In this document: positions 1 through 8,830 of the stretch, piece after piece | How positions within the stretch are numbered: the first letter of the stretch is position 1 | Layout of the letters: the number at the start of each line of letters is the position of its first letter | Origin: JAGNHS01 sp964609695 | Lineage (GTDB): Bacteria; Bdellovibrionota; UBA2428 | Reading direction: 5' to 3' | NCBI GenBank assembly: GCA_964609695.1 | Contig: CAZSSP010000002.1 | Coordinates: 157,660 to 221,659, forward strand | Length of the DNA stretch: 64,000 bases | Program-made: the position numbers and the translations under genes | The notes under the pieces: model-generated | Told to the model about the DNA's origin: nothing | The model's database searches: none | The model's input: the letters and a program-made list of their open reading frames with translations, nothing else

Positions 1-1
1 T

Positions 2-406
2 GATTCAACAAATACAAAATATGCTGCTGCTGGATTAGGTTTGAGATGGAATTTAGCTCTTTTTGAAAATTCAGCTCAGAGATCTAAAACACGAGCAGAG
101 GCAAAAAAAGCAGAAGCTAAGAAATCTTATCTTCAAGCGGGACTTCTATTAGAGGCCGAAAAAACTATTGGTGATTTTAAGCAACGACAAGAAGCTCTTG
201 AATTGCGTGAAAAGGCTGACCAAGAAGCTCGAGAGTCTTGGAAGGAATCGATGATTTCTTTTGGTTTAAAAAATCTTGCGCCCGAAAAACTTTTTCAGGC
301 TATGGCTGATTACGGCATTCAACATAAGAAATATTTAGAAGCCATTTATCAATATAATTTGATGAGCTACAAGCTTGAGCAAAACCTCGGCCAAGAAATC
401 CAATAG
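2..406 (+). CDS. TolC-family outer membrane protein, C-terminal part
   Basis: The frame is open from the left edge, so only the last ~134 residues are present and the true start lies outside the window. The fragment begins with a GLGLRWNLALFE-like stretch, typical of the second TolC/OEP repeat, where a short beta segment re-enters a long alpha-helical barrel. About 110 residues of heptad-rich, Lys/Glu/Ala-rich coiled coil follow, ending in a short tail. TolC-family proteins are trimeric outer membrane channels of efflux pumps or type I secretion. The partner genes would lie to the left and cannot be seen. The assignment rests on the coiled-coil layout and the entry motif. Confidence 0.65.
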   Translation, partial: DSTNTKYAAAGLGLRWNLALFENSAQRSKTRAEAKKAEAKKSYLQAGLLLEAEKTIGDFKQRQEALELREKADQEARESWKESMISFGLKNLAPEKLFQAMADYGIQHKKYLEAIYQYNLMSYKLEQNLGQEIQ

Positions 407-409
407 GCT

Positions 410-1123
410 CTACTTTTTATTCTGTTTGCGGCGCCAGATGATGTAGCCGGCTGCTCCCGCAATCACTAAGACTGCCAGTAAGCCTTGGGCCAAAGAGCCA
501 TCACCCTTTTTGTTTTGGTCTTCAACTTCTTCAAGTGTAGGAGCAAAGCGCTTAGCTCGCGCACCTCTAGAACCGAGTAAAGAGCCCGAACCTGAGCTCA
601 TAGCTTCTGCAAAAGCTTTGGGGTCGAAAGTGAGCTCGGCGCTGTTGATAAGTTTATCCATAATTTCAGCCCATTTTGCATATACAGACTCAGCAATAGA
701 ATAAGTGATTAAGCCTGCGATTTTCTCTTTAGTGGAGGCTACGTAACGAGTGAAGAAGCCGGGTATTTCAGAGCCATAATGAAGGCTGTCGACCCATTGG
801 TGCTCTTTGATCATTTTACGAGCAGTGTATTTAACTTGGCTGGTATAGGCCGTTCCAAGAAGGTCGCGCATTTTTTTGGTGCTCTTTAAAATGCCATCAT
901 ATTTTTCTAAAGTGTCGTCCACTTTATCGACGGGTTTCACAACAACAATCAAAATAACTTCACTTCGTTCGGCCACGTTTTCAGGTTGGCAAACCCAATC
1001 AAGTTCTTCTTGTTTGCAGTCCCAGTTGGGAGGAAGTTCAAAGCGAATGAATTGGCTTTTGAATGTTTTAGCCCAGAGGCTGCTAGTGAGCAGAAAGAGT
1101 GCAAAAAGAAGAGTGCGCTTCAT
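410..1123 (-). CDS. Exported or membrane-anchored protein of unknown function
   Basis: 237 residues. A clear signal peptide (MKRTLLFALFLLTSSLWA) precedes a globular region of ~150 residues. A low-complexity Ser/Gly/Arg stretch follows (residues ~178-190). A C-terminal hydrophobic helix (~214-230) ends in RRKQNKK, a stop-transfer signature. The predicted topology is therefore periplasmic domain, one membrane anchor, short basic cytoplasmic tail. The two cysteines in DCKQEELDWVC may form a disulfide. It converges on the tolC-like gene with only 3 nt between the stop codons. I do not recognise the family. Confidence 0.7.
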   Translation of the reverse strand: MKRTLLFALFLLTSSLWAKTFKSQFIRFELPPNWDCKQEELDWVCQPENVAERSEVILIVVVKPVDKVDDTLEKYDGILKSTKKMRDLLGTAYTSQVKYTARKMIKEHQWVDSLHYGSEIPGFFTRYVASTKEKIAGLITYSIAESVYAKWAEIMDKLINSAELTFDPKAFAEAMSSGSGSLLGSRGARAKRFAPTLEEVEDQNKKGDGSLAQGLLAVLVIAGAAGYIIWRRKQNKK

Positions 1124-1171
1124 ATCTTATATTCTAAAGCTCTATGCAGCATTTGGTAGGCCTTGAGTGCT

Positions 1172-1200
1172 TTGCCGACTCAATGCGCAAGGTGTAGAAT
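1172..1200 (+). promoter_or_regulatory. Sigma70-type promoter for the glutathione peroxidase gene, leaderless geometry
   Basis: -35 TTGCCG (1172-1177), 17-bp spacer, -10 TAGAAT (1195-1200), then 8 nt to the ATG at 1209. Initiation ~7 nt after the -10 would place the start of transcription at or just before the start codon. No Shine-Dalgarno sequence is present. Confidence 0.6.
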
Positions 1201-1208
1201 CCTATCTC

Positions 1209-1766
1209 ATGAAAAACTTTGTCTTTGTATTTTTTTTAGTGTCCCAATTACTAAGTGCCGCTCCCTTAACAAAAAAGGAGCCCTCTTGCCCTCCTTTGCT
1301 TAATCAAACTGTTCGTACCATTGATGGTCAGATGACAAATTTATGTGGCTTTGCAGGTAAAACGATTTTGGTTGTGAATGTGGCTAGTGAATGCGGTTTT
1401 ACTCCTCAATATAAAGACTTGGAGGCTCTTTATAAAAAATATCAGACGCAGAATTTTGTAGTTTTAGGATTTCCATCGAACGATTTTATGGGTCAAGAAC
1501 CTGGCTCCTCAGCCGAGATTAAAGCTTTTGCACAAAAGAATTTTCAAATTAGTTTTCCTCTTTTTGAAAAGGGCGCCGTGACTGGCAACAACACACAAGC
1601 CTTTTACCGAGCACTCAAAAATGCCGACAAAAAGAAACGTGAGCCCTCTTGGAACTTTAGCAAATACCTTATTTCAAAAGATGGGCAACGAGTTGAGTAC
1701 TTTTCATCTCGGACACTTCCTATGGATAAAGAAATCACTAGTTTTATTGAAAGCGATAAAAATTAG
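1209..1766 (+). CDS. Glutathione peroxidase family protein, exported
   Basis: 185 residues from the ATG at 1209. This start is preferred over an in-frame upstream codon because it begins a normal signal peptide (MKNFVFVFFLVSQLLSAA) and sits 8 nt after a -10 hexamer. The protein has the thioredoxin-fold GPx core: ILVVNVASECGFTPQY with the peroxidatic Cys (cysteine, not selenocysteine), the Gln in DFMGQEPGS, and the Trp in SWNFSKYLI. Family members reduce hydroperoxides, usually with thioredoxin in bacteria. Export suggests peroxide detoxification in the periplasm. It converges on the ABC exporter gene, with 6 nt between them. Confidence 0.9.
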   Translation: MKNFVFVFFLVSQLLSAAPLTKKEPSCPPLLNQTVRTIDGQMTNLCGFAGKTILVVNVASECGFTPQYKDLEALYKKYQTQNFVVLGFPSNDFMGQEPGSSAEIKAFAQKNFQISFPLFEKGAVTGNNTQAFYRALKNADKKKREPSWNFSKYLISKDGQRVEYFSSRTLPMDKEITSFIESDKN

Positions 1767-1772
1767 CAGCTC

Positions 1773-3452
1773 TTATTTTTGTTCGACTTGTTTTTCCCAC
1801 ATTTGAAAGTATTCGCCTTTTAGAGAAAGTAGTTCTTGATGCTTGCCTCTTTCAACAATCACACCTTCTTTGAGAACTAGTATTTCATCGGCGTCGACAA
1901 CTGTGGATAGGCGATGGGCGATGACTATAGTGCTTCGATTTTTAGAAAGTAATTTTAGCGATTCTTGAATTGAGCGCTCCGTGTGAGAGTCGAGCGCTGA
2001 AGTGGCTTCGTCGAAAACCATGATGGCGGGGTTTTTAAGAATACTTCTAGCAATTGCCACTCTTTGTTTTTCTCCGCCTGAGAGCTTTAAACCACGTTCG
2101 CCCACTTGAGTTTTATATCCGTCTGTTAAAGAGGCCACAAAACTATGAATTTTGGCAAGCTCAGCGGCCTTTTCAATTTCAGCTTGAGTAGAACCAGGCT
2201 TTCCGTATTCAATATTGTAGGCAATTGTGTCATTAAATAAGACGGTGTCTTGGGGCACAACTCCAATATGTCTTCGTAAAGACTTTTGAGTGATTTTTCG
2301 AATGTCTTGATGGTCGATGCTAATGCTTCCCGAATTCACATCGTAAAAACGGAATAGAAGTCGCGCTAGAGTTGATTTTCCAGAACCGCTGGGCCCAACG
2401 ATGGCCGTGGTTTTACCAGCAGGAACTTTGAAGCTAATACCTTTAATAATTTTTCTATCGGGAGCATAAGAAAACTCAACATTCTTGAATTCGATTTCAG
2501 CTTGATTGAGTTTTAAGTCTTGAGCGTCTGGAGTGTCTTTGATGTCGGAATCAATTTCAAGAAGTTCAAACATCTTATCCATGTCGATTAAACTTTGTTT
2601 AATTTCACGATATACAAAACCTAAAAAATTTAGAGGTAAATAAAGTTGAATCAAAAAGGTGTTGACCAATACGTAATCACCCATGGTCATGGTGCCTTTT
2701 ACAACTCCATTGGCGGCCATGAACATAAGCAGAAAAAGACCTATGCCTATGATGGTTCCCTGAGAGACGTTGAGTAGCGATAGGCTTCCTTGGCTTTGTA
2801 GGGCAGCCGCCTCATAACGGGCTAGAGATTTGTCGTAGCGATTGAATTCATGGTCTTCATTAGTAAAATATTTTACCGTTTCAAAATTCAGTAGGCTGTC
2901 TATAGCGTTGGTGTTGGCTCGAGTTTCTTCGCTATTCATTTTTTTACGAAACTGAAGTCGCCATTCGGTGATCGATAAAGTGAGAACGACGTAACTAAGA
3001 ATAGTTCCAAGCACAACGAGCGCAAAATAGATATCGAATTTAATAATGAGAATGCCGCATACAAAGCAAAGTTCAAAAATTGTGGGCACAACGTTAAAAC
3101 TCATAAAATTTAAAACGAATTGTATGCCTCGAGTGCCTCGTTCAATAACTCGAGAGAGCCCTCCTGTTTTTCGTGAGAGATGAAACTGCAGTGAGAGTTG
3201 ATGAAGGTGTTTAAAAGTTTCTAGCGCAATACTTCTTTGCGCAAATTGAGACACTTTAGCAAAAAGAAAATCCCGAAGTTCACCAAAAAGCTGTGCGCCC
3301 ACGCGAGCCAGTGCATAACCTGCAATGAGAGCTACCGGGACCACTAATAGGGCTTTATCTTTAGAAAGAGAATCTACAGAGTCTTTGAGTAAAAAGGGCA
3401 CCCAAACGTTTATGAGCTTAGCGGCTATTAAACAAATAAAAGCCGCACTCAC
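1773..3452 (-). CDS. ABC exporter, Atm1/HMT1-type half transporter (permease fused to ATPase)
   Basis: 559 residues from the GTG at 3452. The N-terminal ~300 residues form a type-IV ABC membrane domain. The ATPase follows with Walker A GPSGSGKST, signature LSGGEKQR, Walker B IMVFDEATSALD, and an H-loop in AHRLSTV. The sequence most resembles the Atm1/heavy-metal-tolerance group, which exports glutathione-metal or persulfide compounds. The start is probably too far downstream: the frame stays open to ~3570, and the added ~37 codons include LWPKGRTDLKIRV, which looks like the conserved Atm1 N-terminus. No ATG, GTG or TTG is available there (see findings). The gene directly follows the peptide-binding lipoprotein gene on the same strand. 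Confidence 0.85.
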   Translation of the reverse strand: MSAAFICLIAAKLINVWVPFLLKDSVDSLSKDKALLVVPVALIAGYALARVGAQLFGELRDFLFAKVSQFAQRSIALETFKHLHQLSLQFHLSRKTGGLSRVIERGTRGIQFVLNFMSFNVVPTIFELCFVCGILIIKFDIYFALVVLGTILSYVVLTLSITEWRLQFRKKMNSEETRANTNAIDSLLNFETVKYFTNEDHEFNRYDKSLARYEAAALQSQGSLSLLNVSQGTIIGIGLFLLMFMAANGVVKGTMTMGDYVLVNTFLIQLYLPLNFLGFVYREIKQSLIDMDKMFELLEIDSDIKDTPDAQDLKLNQAEIEFKNVEFSYAPDRKIIKGISFKVPAGKTTAIVGPSGSGKSTLARLLFRFYDVNSGSISIDHQDIRKITQKSLRRHIGVVPQDTVLFNDTIAYNIEYGKPGSTQAEIEKAAELAKIHSFVASLTDGYKTQVGERGLKLSGGEKQRVAIARSILKNPAIMVFDEATSALDSHTERSIQESLKLLSKNRSTIVIAHRLSTVVDADEILVLKEGVIVERGKHQELLSLKGEYFQMWEKQVEQK

Positions 3453-3564
3453 TCTAATTTTTAGGTCGGTGCGACCTTTAGGCCAAAGGTAACTCGAAAG
3501 ACGCAGGAGCGTTTCTTTTTGACTTCTACTGCTAGTTTCTAAGTTAGGATCAAAGTTTTTAATA

Positions 3565-5118
3565 TTATTTCAATCTTATATCTTCAAAGCGATAATCGTT
3601 CATCGCATTTGGAGTGAATCCTTGCACTCTTTTGGCGACTAAATACAAATTGTGCTCTCTGAAAATAGGCACAATGGCAATTTTGTCTTCTAACAATATC
3701 GTTTGAGCTTCATCATAAAGAGCTTGGCGTTTGCTCTCATCGAGGAGGCGGGTGGCGCTTGTAACATTGGCGTCGTATTTAGCTTCACAAAGACTGGTGA
3801 AGTTATTTCCTGAGGTGCATGTGAAAAGATCCATAAAAGTGTCGGGATCCGGATAATCAGCACCCCAACCTAAACGGAAAATGGGAAGTTTTTGAACTTT
3901 GGCTGTTTTTAGAAAAACTTTCCATTCTTGTGGAATGAGGTTCACTGTCAGACCAAGATTCTTTTTCCATTGTCCTTGTAAAAATTCAGCAACGGCTTTG
4001 TTGTATTCTTTTTGGTCGAACCAATAATCTAGGCTGGCAGGTTTGTTGGGGATGCTATCCCATAGAGCCTTGGCTTTACTGGCGTCGAAGTCGATACCTT
4101 TGCTGGCATTGTAACCCACCATTCCTTCTGGAATCCAACCTTTCATGGGCTGAATCATGCCTGGAAGAACTTTGTTGAGCTCTTCACGGTCAATAGACAT
4201 CGCTAATGCTTGTCGCACACGCTTGTCGGCAACTTGTGGGTTTTTGATGTTGAAACCAAAGTAATAACCACGGAAATAATTGGCTTTTAGAAGTTCGGGG
4301 CGCTTGGAGAGAACCGACATTTGAATTGGAGGAAGATCTCTAACAATGTCGAGAGCTCCTTGGTCAAAAAGAGTCACGGCGACCGCGTTTTCTTTAATCA
4401 CACGAAACTCAATTTTTTCAGGCATTTTTTCGAGGTTTTCTTTGTTGTGATAGTAAGGGTTTTTTTCCATCACCAGTTTAGAATCGTGTTCCCAAACAGT
4501 GAGTTTGTAGGGCCCACAACTGACGATGTTGGCAGCTTCGGTCCATTTGTCTCCAAATTTTTCTACGATGTCTTTTCGGATTGGGAAGGTGGTCCAGAAA
4601 CTCGTTAAGAAAATAAAATGAGCCACGGGGCCAGTGAGTTTCACTTCAAAAGTTAAATCGTCAACGGCTTTGATTCCCACTTTTGAAAAGTCTTTGAGTT
4701 TTCCGCTTTGAAAATCTTCAGCATTTACAATTTTGAAAAGAAAATAAGCGTATTCACTGGCAGTGCTGGGGCGAAGTAAGCGCTCCCAAGCATCTACAAA
4801 GTGTTGAGCGGTAAGGGGTTGGCCATCGCTCCATTTTAGACCTTGGCGAAGTTTGAAAGTGTAAAGAGTGCCGTCTTTGCTGATCGTCCAAGATTCAGCA
4901 AGTGCAGGTTGTGCTTTGTGAGCCGTGTCGGTGTAAGTGAGTCCAATTTGAATGGGGGCAATGACATCTTTAGAAACGTTGTCGGTGGCTAAGTGCCAGT
5001 CGAGAGCGGGGGGTTCGCTAGGAAGACGCATGCGCAGAGTCGTACCTCCCGTGTTTTTCTTTGAGCATCCAAGAATAATGAGAGTTGATAATAGGATTAA
5101 TCCAAGGCTTCTTTTCAT
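3565..5118 (-). CDS. Peptide ABC transporter substrate-binding lipoprotein (OppA/DppA family, SBP_bac_5)
   Basis: 517 residues, normal for the family. The signal peptide ends in a lipobox (LIILGC, Cys18), so the mature protein should be a lipoprotein. Family landmarks include DGTLYTFKLRQGLKWSDGQPLTAQHFVDAWERLLRP-like text near residues 80-115, and VRQALAMSIDREEL in the second lobe. It binds oligopeptides for uptake by OppB/OppC-type permeases, which are encoded 2.9 kb upstream on the same strand, separated from it by the metallopeptidase gene. A promoter with leaderless spacing lies immediately upstream. No OppD/OppF ATPase gene is present in the window. Confidence 0.92.
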   Translation of the reverse strand: MKRSLGLILLSTLIILGCSKKNTGGTTLRMRLPSEPPALDWHLATDNVSKDVIAPIQIGLTYTDTAHKAQPALAESWTISKDGTLYTFKLRQGLKWSDGQPLTAQHFVDAWERLLRPSTASEYAYFLFKIVNAEDFQSGKLKDFSKVGIKAVDDLTFEVKLTGPVAHFIFLTSFWTTFPIRKDIVEKFGDKWTEAANIVSCGPYKLTVWEHDSKLVMEKNPYYHNKENLEKMPEKIEFRVIKENAVAVTLFDQGALDIVRDLPPIQMSVLSKRPELLKANYFRGYYFGFNIKNPQVADKRVRQALAMSIDREELNKVLPGMIQPMKGWIPEGMVGYNASKGIDFDASKAKALWDSIPNKPASLDYWFDQKEYNKAVAEFLQGQWKKNLGLTVNLIPQEWKVFLKTAKVQKLPIFRLGWGADYPDPDTFMDLFTCTSGNNFTSLCEAKYDANVTSATRLLDESKRQALYDEAQTILLEDKIAIVPIFREHNLYLVAKRVQGFTPNAMNDYRFEDIRLK

Positions 5119-5126
5119 AGCTGTTC

Positions 5127-5155
5127 ATACTAGGATTAACTTTGATTAACGTCTA
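5127..5155 (-). promoter_or_regulatory. Probable promoter for the peptide-binding lipoprotein gene
   Basis: Read on the minus strand: -35 TAGACG, 17-bp spacer, -10 TAGTAT, then 8 nt to the ATG at 5118. The -35 is a 4/6 match. The 8-nt spacing is the same as at 1209, 44811, 51088 and 58133. Confidence 0.45.
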
Positions 5156-5261
5156 GATGAGGCTCTGCTTTTAGCTTGGGCTTTCAAGCACTTGTAGAGA
5201 ATCTAAACAAAGCGGTATTTTTATATTTTAAGACCGGGTGCGTTATAATGCACAGGCAAGA

Positions 5262-7706
5262 CTAATACAAGCCTGGTTTTGTGAGTTTGCTGGGTTCAAT
5301 TATCACTTTCTTGATTATACCTCGTTCTGATGCGCGAATTCGAAGATGTTGAAAATCGCTGCTAAAAGGTGTTTTGGCTTTGAAATGTTGATCTTTATAG
5401 GGGTCTTCACTAATCCAGATTCCTTTTAGAATATATTCGCCACTTTCGTGGTTTGGTAGAAGATGTAATTTTGACTGCAAGAATTTTTTTCCATCTTTTA
5501 ATATAATTTTTGATTCAGTATATGCAGAGTAAAAATCCACATCTTTTCCGCTGGGTGCTTGCATGAAAAATGAAGCTTCTGGTTTAGACGTAATAAGTCC
5601 ATCGATAGGGACCTCTACAATAATACTGCTCGTTCCGCCATGAAGATTTACTTTTTGGACTTCCATCAACTTCATAGAATTCAAATCAATATTTAATTTC
5701 GCTTCGTTTTGATTTCCGTTTTCATGGAGAAGGTTAAGTTTGCGTGTTTGATCTTCAGATTCAAAGCTAAAAGATGAATGTTTTTTATTTTTAGTTTCAT
5801 TAAAACTGATCCAAATTTGCGAAAGCTCAAATTCGTCTTTAGGGATATGGTTTGGAAAAATGAGCCGGAAATTCAATTTACCATCTTTTTTTGAGAAAAA
5901 TTCCGAATTCTTGGGCCCACTAAATAAGTGAGAAAATGTGTATCCTGTTTTTTTGCCTTTCCAGTAGAATTGTAAGTCAAAGGGGCTATTGGGTTCAATT
6001 TCTGGAATCGATAGTTCATAGGCACTTCCATTGTCTAAGTTTAATTTCTTGATTTCAATTTCTCCAAAATTTATATTTGGTTTACTAAAGCTGCCTTTTT
6101 TGATTTCTTTAATTCCGGGTATTTCAATTTTTATACCTAATTCTTTAGCATTATAGTTTTGAGAATTACCCGCATGATCTTCAAATATCATAAAGTCTAA
6201 ATTATAGGTCCCAGGTGAATAATCTGATAGTTCAATAAAGTTTGAAGTTTCGTAAATACCATTTTTGCTATCTACACATTTGCTGCTATCAAGAAGTATC
6301 CAACACGAATCATTTTTTTCTTCAGTAGAACGTAGCGAAATATAGATATCTTTAACTCCAGAGATATCATCTTGAACTCCGCTAATTTTTACGTTGATTA
6401 GAATGTTTTCTGATTTTCCAAATAAAATTTTTTCCTTTTCACAGGATATGCTCAAATTAGCGGGTACGGTTTCGTTTAATAATCCGAACGACCACCACTT
6501 AGTTTTATTGTAAGACGGAACCCATTTCCAAGTGGGAGGAGTTGAATCCGGCTTCTCTGATTCTAAGTGGATCTTAGCTTTTTCATGAGCTATTGTTTGA
6601 TATTCGGTGTCTATAAAAAGTTCATGAAAAAAGCGAAATTTTTCTGAGTTTATTTTTTTTAGTTTCTCCGGAGCATCTACATATCCAGAGAAATGTTCTG
6701 CAAAGTCCTCCTCGGGAGATTTTGTGGAGTAATCTGAAATCATCTGAATATTTCCGTTTTTTAATTGATACTGATTTGAAGAATCTTTTTTCCATGAAAT
6801 TTTAATAAACTCATTTTTATTGGCCTCATCCATAGTGGCCCAATAAGCGTGTCCTAATTCGTGAATTAAAGTCCCTTCTCCTAGTAATGAGCTTGTCTGA
6901 GTGAAGGCCCTATCTGTAAGAGAGATTTCTTGAGTTTCTTTGTTGTAAATGGCAATGGCTTTAGGATCTTCAGGAAATTCAAATCCATCCTTCATTCGAG
7001 CAATCGATTTAAGAGCCATTTTTTTTCGTATATGTAAGGGTAGGTCATTGAAGACTTTTAATAGAGTCATGAGTTCTACTTGTTTGAGATCAATAGCGTA
7101 TTTAGCCCATTTTGAACTAGGGTTGGGTATGAGAGAAATTCTTGCACCTTCAGAAATTATTTTTTTGAGTTCCTCTTTTGATAAAAGAATTTCACTTAAT
7201 TGTTTGAATAAAGTGTTATTAAATTTTAGTTCTCCAACAATGGCTTGTCCTAGTTTATTGGCTACAGCTTCCTGCTCGCTAAAGGATTTAAGTTCTAAGT
7301 TTTCAGCGGCATTTTTTGAAAAACTGATTTGGTGGGCACCCTCAATTGCAACGTTTTCTACTTTTTTGACTAATGTTGGCCCTGATTCTGTAGAGGCGTA
7401 AAGGAAAACGGGCATTAGCGGTTTTGCTAGTGAAAAAAATGAAATCAGATGCACTAACATTTCGTTAGTGAATATTTGTGGATCATCCTTTTTTATAAAG
7501 ACACCAAGTTGAGAGAGTGTTGTTAAGAGGTCGCATCGAGGCAGACCTAGTAAATAAGGTCGAGAATAGCTTTCTAAGTCTTTAATGTTTTGATGAGAAG
7601 GGTGTGAGTTCAATGGACGATTATTGGAGTTTGCTTCTTCCACAGCACGAGAAACTGTGGGTGATAAAGTTGATATTAAAAGGCCGTAAATCAAAGACTT
7701 TAGCAT
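5262..7706 (-). CDS. Large exported zinc metallopeptidase with a beta-rich C-terminal half
   Basis: 814 residues with signal peptide (MLKSLIYGLLISTLSPTVSRA). Around residues 280-290 is LIHELGHAYW, a classic HExxH zinc motif (HELGH at 282-286). About 45 residues later, SPEEDFAEHFSGY (331-342) supplies Glu/His positions suited to a third ligand. This spacing and text resemble the anthrax lethal factor-like (ATLF/M34) gluzincins, though I cannot confirm the family. Residues ~420-810 are Ser/Asn/Lys-rich, with repeated beta-strand blocks such as DYSPGTYNLDFMIFEDHAG that look like Ig-like or bacterial surface domains. The gene sits between the peptide permease genes and the peptide-binding protein gene, so released peptides could feed that importer (inference). 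Confidence 0.75.
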   Translation of the reverse strand: MLKSLIYGLLISTLSPTVSRAVEEANSNNRPLNSHPSHQNIKDLESYSRPYLLGLPRCDLLTTLSQLGVFIKKDDPQIFTNEMLVHLISFFSLAKPLMPVFLYASTESGPTLVKKVENVAIEGAHQISFSKNAAENLELKSFSEQEAVANKLGQAIVGELKFNNTLFKQLSEILLSKEELKKIISEGARISLIPNPSSKWAKYAIDLKQVELMTLLKVFNDLPLHIRKKMALKSIARMKDGFEFPEDPKAIAIYNKETQEISLTDRAFTQTSSLLGEGTLIHELGHAYWATMDEANKNEFIKISWKKDSSNQYQLKNGNIQMISDYSTKSPEEDFAEHFSGYVDAPEKLKKINSEKFRFFHELFIDTEYQTIAHEKAKIHLESEKPDSTPPTWKWVPSYNKTKWWSFGLLNETVPANLSISCEKEKILFGKSENILINVKISGVQDDISGVKDIYISLRSTEEKNDSCWILLDSSKCVDSKNGIYETSNFIELSDYSPGTYNLDFMIFEDHAGNSQNYNAKELGIKIEIPGIKEIKKGSFSKPNINFGEIEIKKLNLDNGSAYELSIPEIEPNSPFDLQFYWKGKKTGYTFSHLFSGPKNSEFFSKKDGKLNFRLIFPNHIPKDEFELSQIWISFNETKNKKHSSFSFESEDQTRKLNLLHENGNQNEAKLNIDLNSMKLMEVQKVNLHGGTSSIIVEVPIDGLITSKPEASFFMQAPSGKDVDFYSAYTESKIILKDGKKFLQSKLHLLPNHESGEYILKGIWISEDPYKDQHFKAKTPFSSDFQHLRIRASERGIIKKVIIEPSKLTKPGLY

Positions 7707-7775
7707 TCAATTTTTATCGACAATTGTGCTTAAGATCTTAAATTTCATATGATTTTAAACTTGTGGAAGCCTTTT

Positions 7776-7977
7776 ATTTTTAGTTGTGCGCTAAGAAACG
7801 GGCCTGGCATATTACAGTCAAATTTTATTAATACCTTTAAATTCAACAACTAGAGCATCTTGGGGTGAGCGATGGGGCATAGCCCCAAGCTTCAGGGGTC
7901 GCCCAAGCCGCTCTAGTTGTTGAATTTAAAGGTATGAATAAATTTCCAGGCCCGTTTCTTAGCGCACAATTAAAAAT
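7776..7977. repeat. Long imperfect inverted repeat (~200 bp hairpin), MITE-like
   Basis: Occupies most of the 308-bp gene-free stretch 7707-8014. The outer arms 7776-7807 and 7946-7977 are complementary over 32 bp with one mismatch. The inner arms 7831-7856 and 7910-7935 are perfectly complementary over 26 bp. Between the arm sets the left side carries ~13 extra nt. The centre has its own hairpin, TGGGGC-ATA-GCCCCA (7873-7887). No open reading frame and no convincing target duplication are visible. It could be a miniature transposable element, a structured RNA or an elaborate terminator. Nothing else was seen in 7707-8014. Confidence 0.8.
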
Positions 7978-8014
7978 CATATTGGGTAGGTGATTGAAAT
8001 GATTTGAATAGTTG

Positions 8015-8830
8015 TTATCTTCGACTGCTGAGGAAGGGGTCTAGCTTGTCGCGCAAAGCATCTCCCAAAAGATTAAAGGCTAGCATCGTTGAAAAAATGA
8101 GAGCTCCAGGGAAGATGCTAAGGTGTGGATAAATATTAAGTGCACGCCAGCCTTCTTCAGCTAAGACTCCCCAGCTAGGTGTTGGAGGTTGAATGCCAAC
8201 GCCTAAGAAACTTAAAAAAGCTTCAGCTAAAACGTTTGTGGGAATTTGGTAGCTCAGTTCTACAATAATTGGGGCAATGCAATTAGGAAGTATGTGAACG
8301 AGTAATTTCCTAAAAGGACGCACGCCGATGGCGCTGGCAGCTTCTACGAAGGGCCGCTGTTTCCAGCTCATCACTTGAGCTCTCATGAGTCTCGCTGTTC
8401 CAAGCCAACCCGTAAGAGTGAGTGAAATGTAAATGCCCATGAGGTCGCGACCAAAAATAAGCATGACTAAAATAATAATAACGAGACTGGGGAGTGTGTA
8501 GAGAATGTCTACAATGCGCATGAGAATTTTGTCGGTCCAGCCACCCATGTAACCAGAAATAGATCCGTAAATAACACCTATAAGAATCGAGCTTAGCGCT
8601 GTGATTAAGGCAATCGACATGCTGATGCGGCATCCGTAAACAAGGCGGCTAAACAGATCGCGCCCTAAATAATCAGTCCCAAAAAAATGCTGACTTGAGG
8701 GAAGTTGAAAAGCCAATTCTAAGTTTTGTTCATCGAAAGCTTGAGTGGCAATGAAATTAGCAAAGAGGGCAATCAACAAGAGTAGAGCGATAAAAGTGGC
8801 TGATATGTAGAATGATTTAGGCCATTTCAT
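8015..8830 (-). CDS. Peptide ABC transporter permease, DppC/OppC type
   Basis: 271 residues with six predicted membrane helices. Diagnostic text includes HFFGTDYLGRDLFSRLVYGCRISM near residues 50-75 and the EAA loop (EAASAIGVRPFRKLLVHILPN, ~165-185). This matches the second membrane subunit of dipeptide/oligopeptide importers. Its ATG overlaps the stop of the upstream permease gene by 4 nt (ATGA), showing translational coupling. It is followed by the large hairpin at 7776-7977 rather than by ATPase genes. It probably works with the binding protein at 3565-5118. Confidence 0.92.
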   Translation of the reverse strand: MKWPKSFYISATFIALLLLIALFANFIATQAFDEQNLELAFQLPSSQHFFGTDYLGRDLFSRLVYGCRISMSIALITALSSILIGVIYGSISGYMGGWTDKILMRIVDILYTLPSLVIIILVMLIFGRDLMGIYISLTLTGWLGTARLMRAQVMSWKQRPFVEAASAIGVRPFRKLLVHILPNCIAPIIVELSYQIPTNVLAEAFLSFLGVGIQPPTPSWGVLAEEGWRALNIYPHLSIFPGALIFSTMLAFNLLGDALRDKLDPFLSSRR

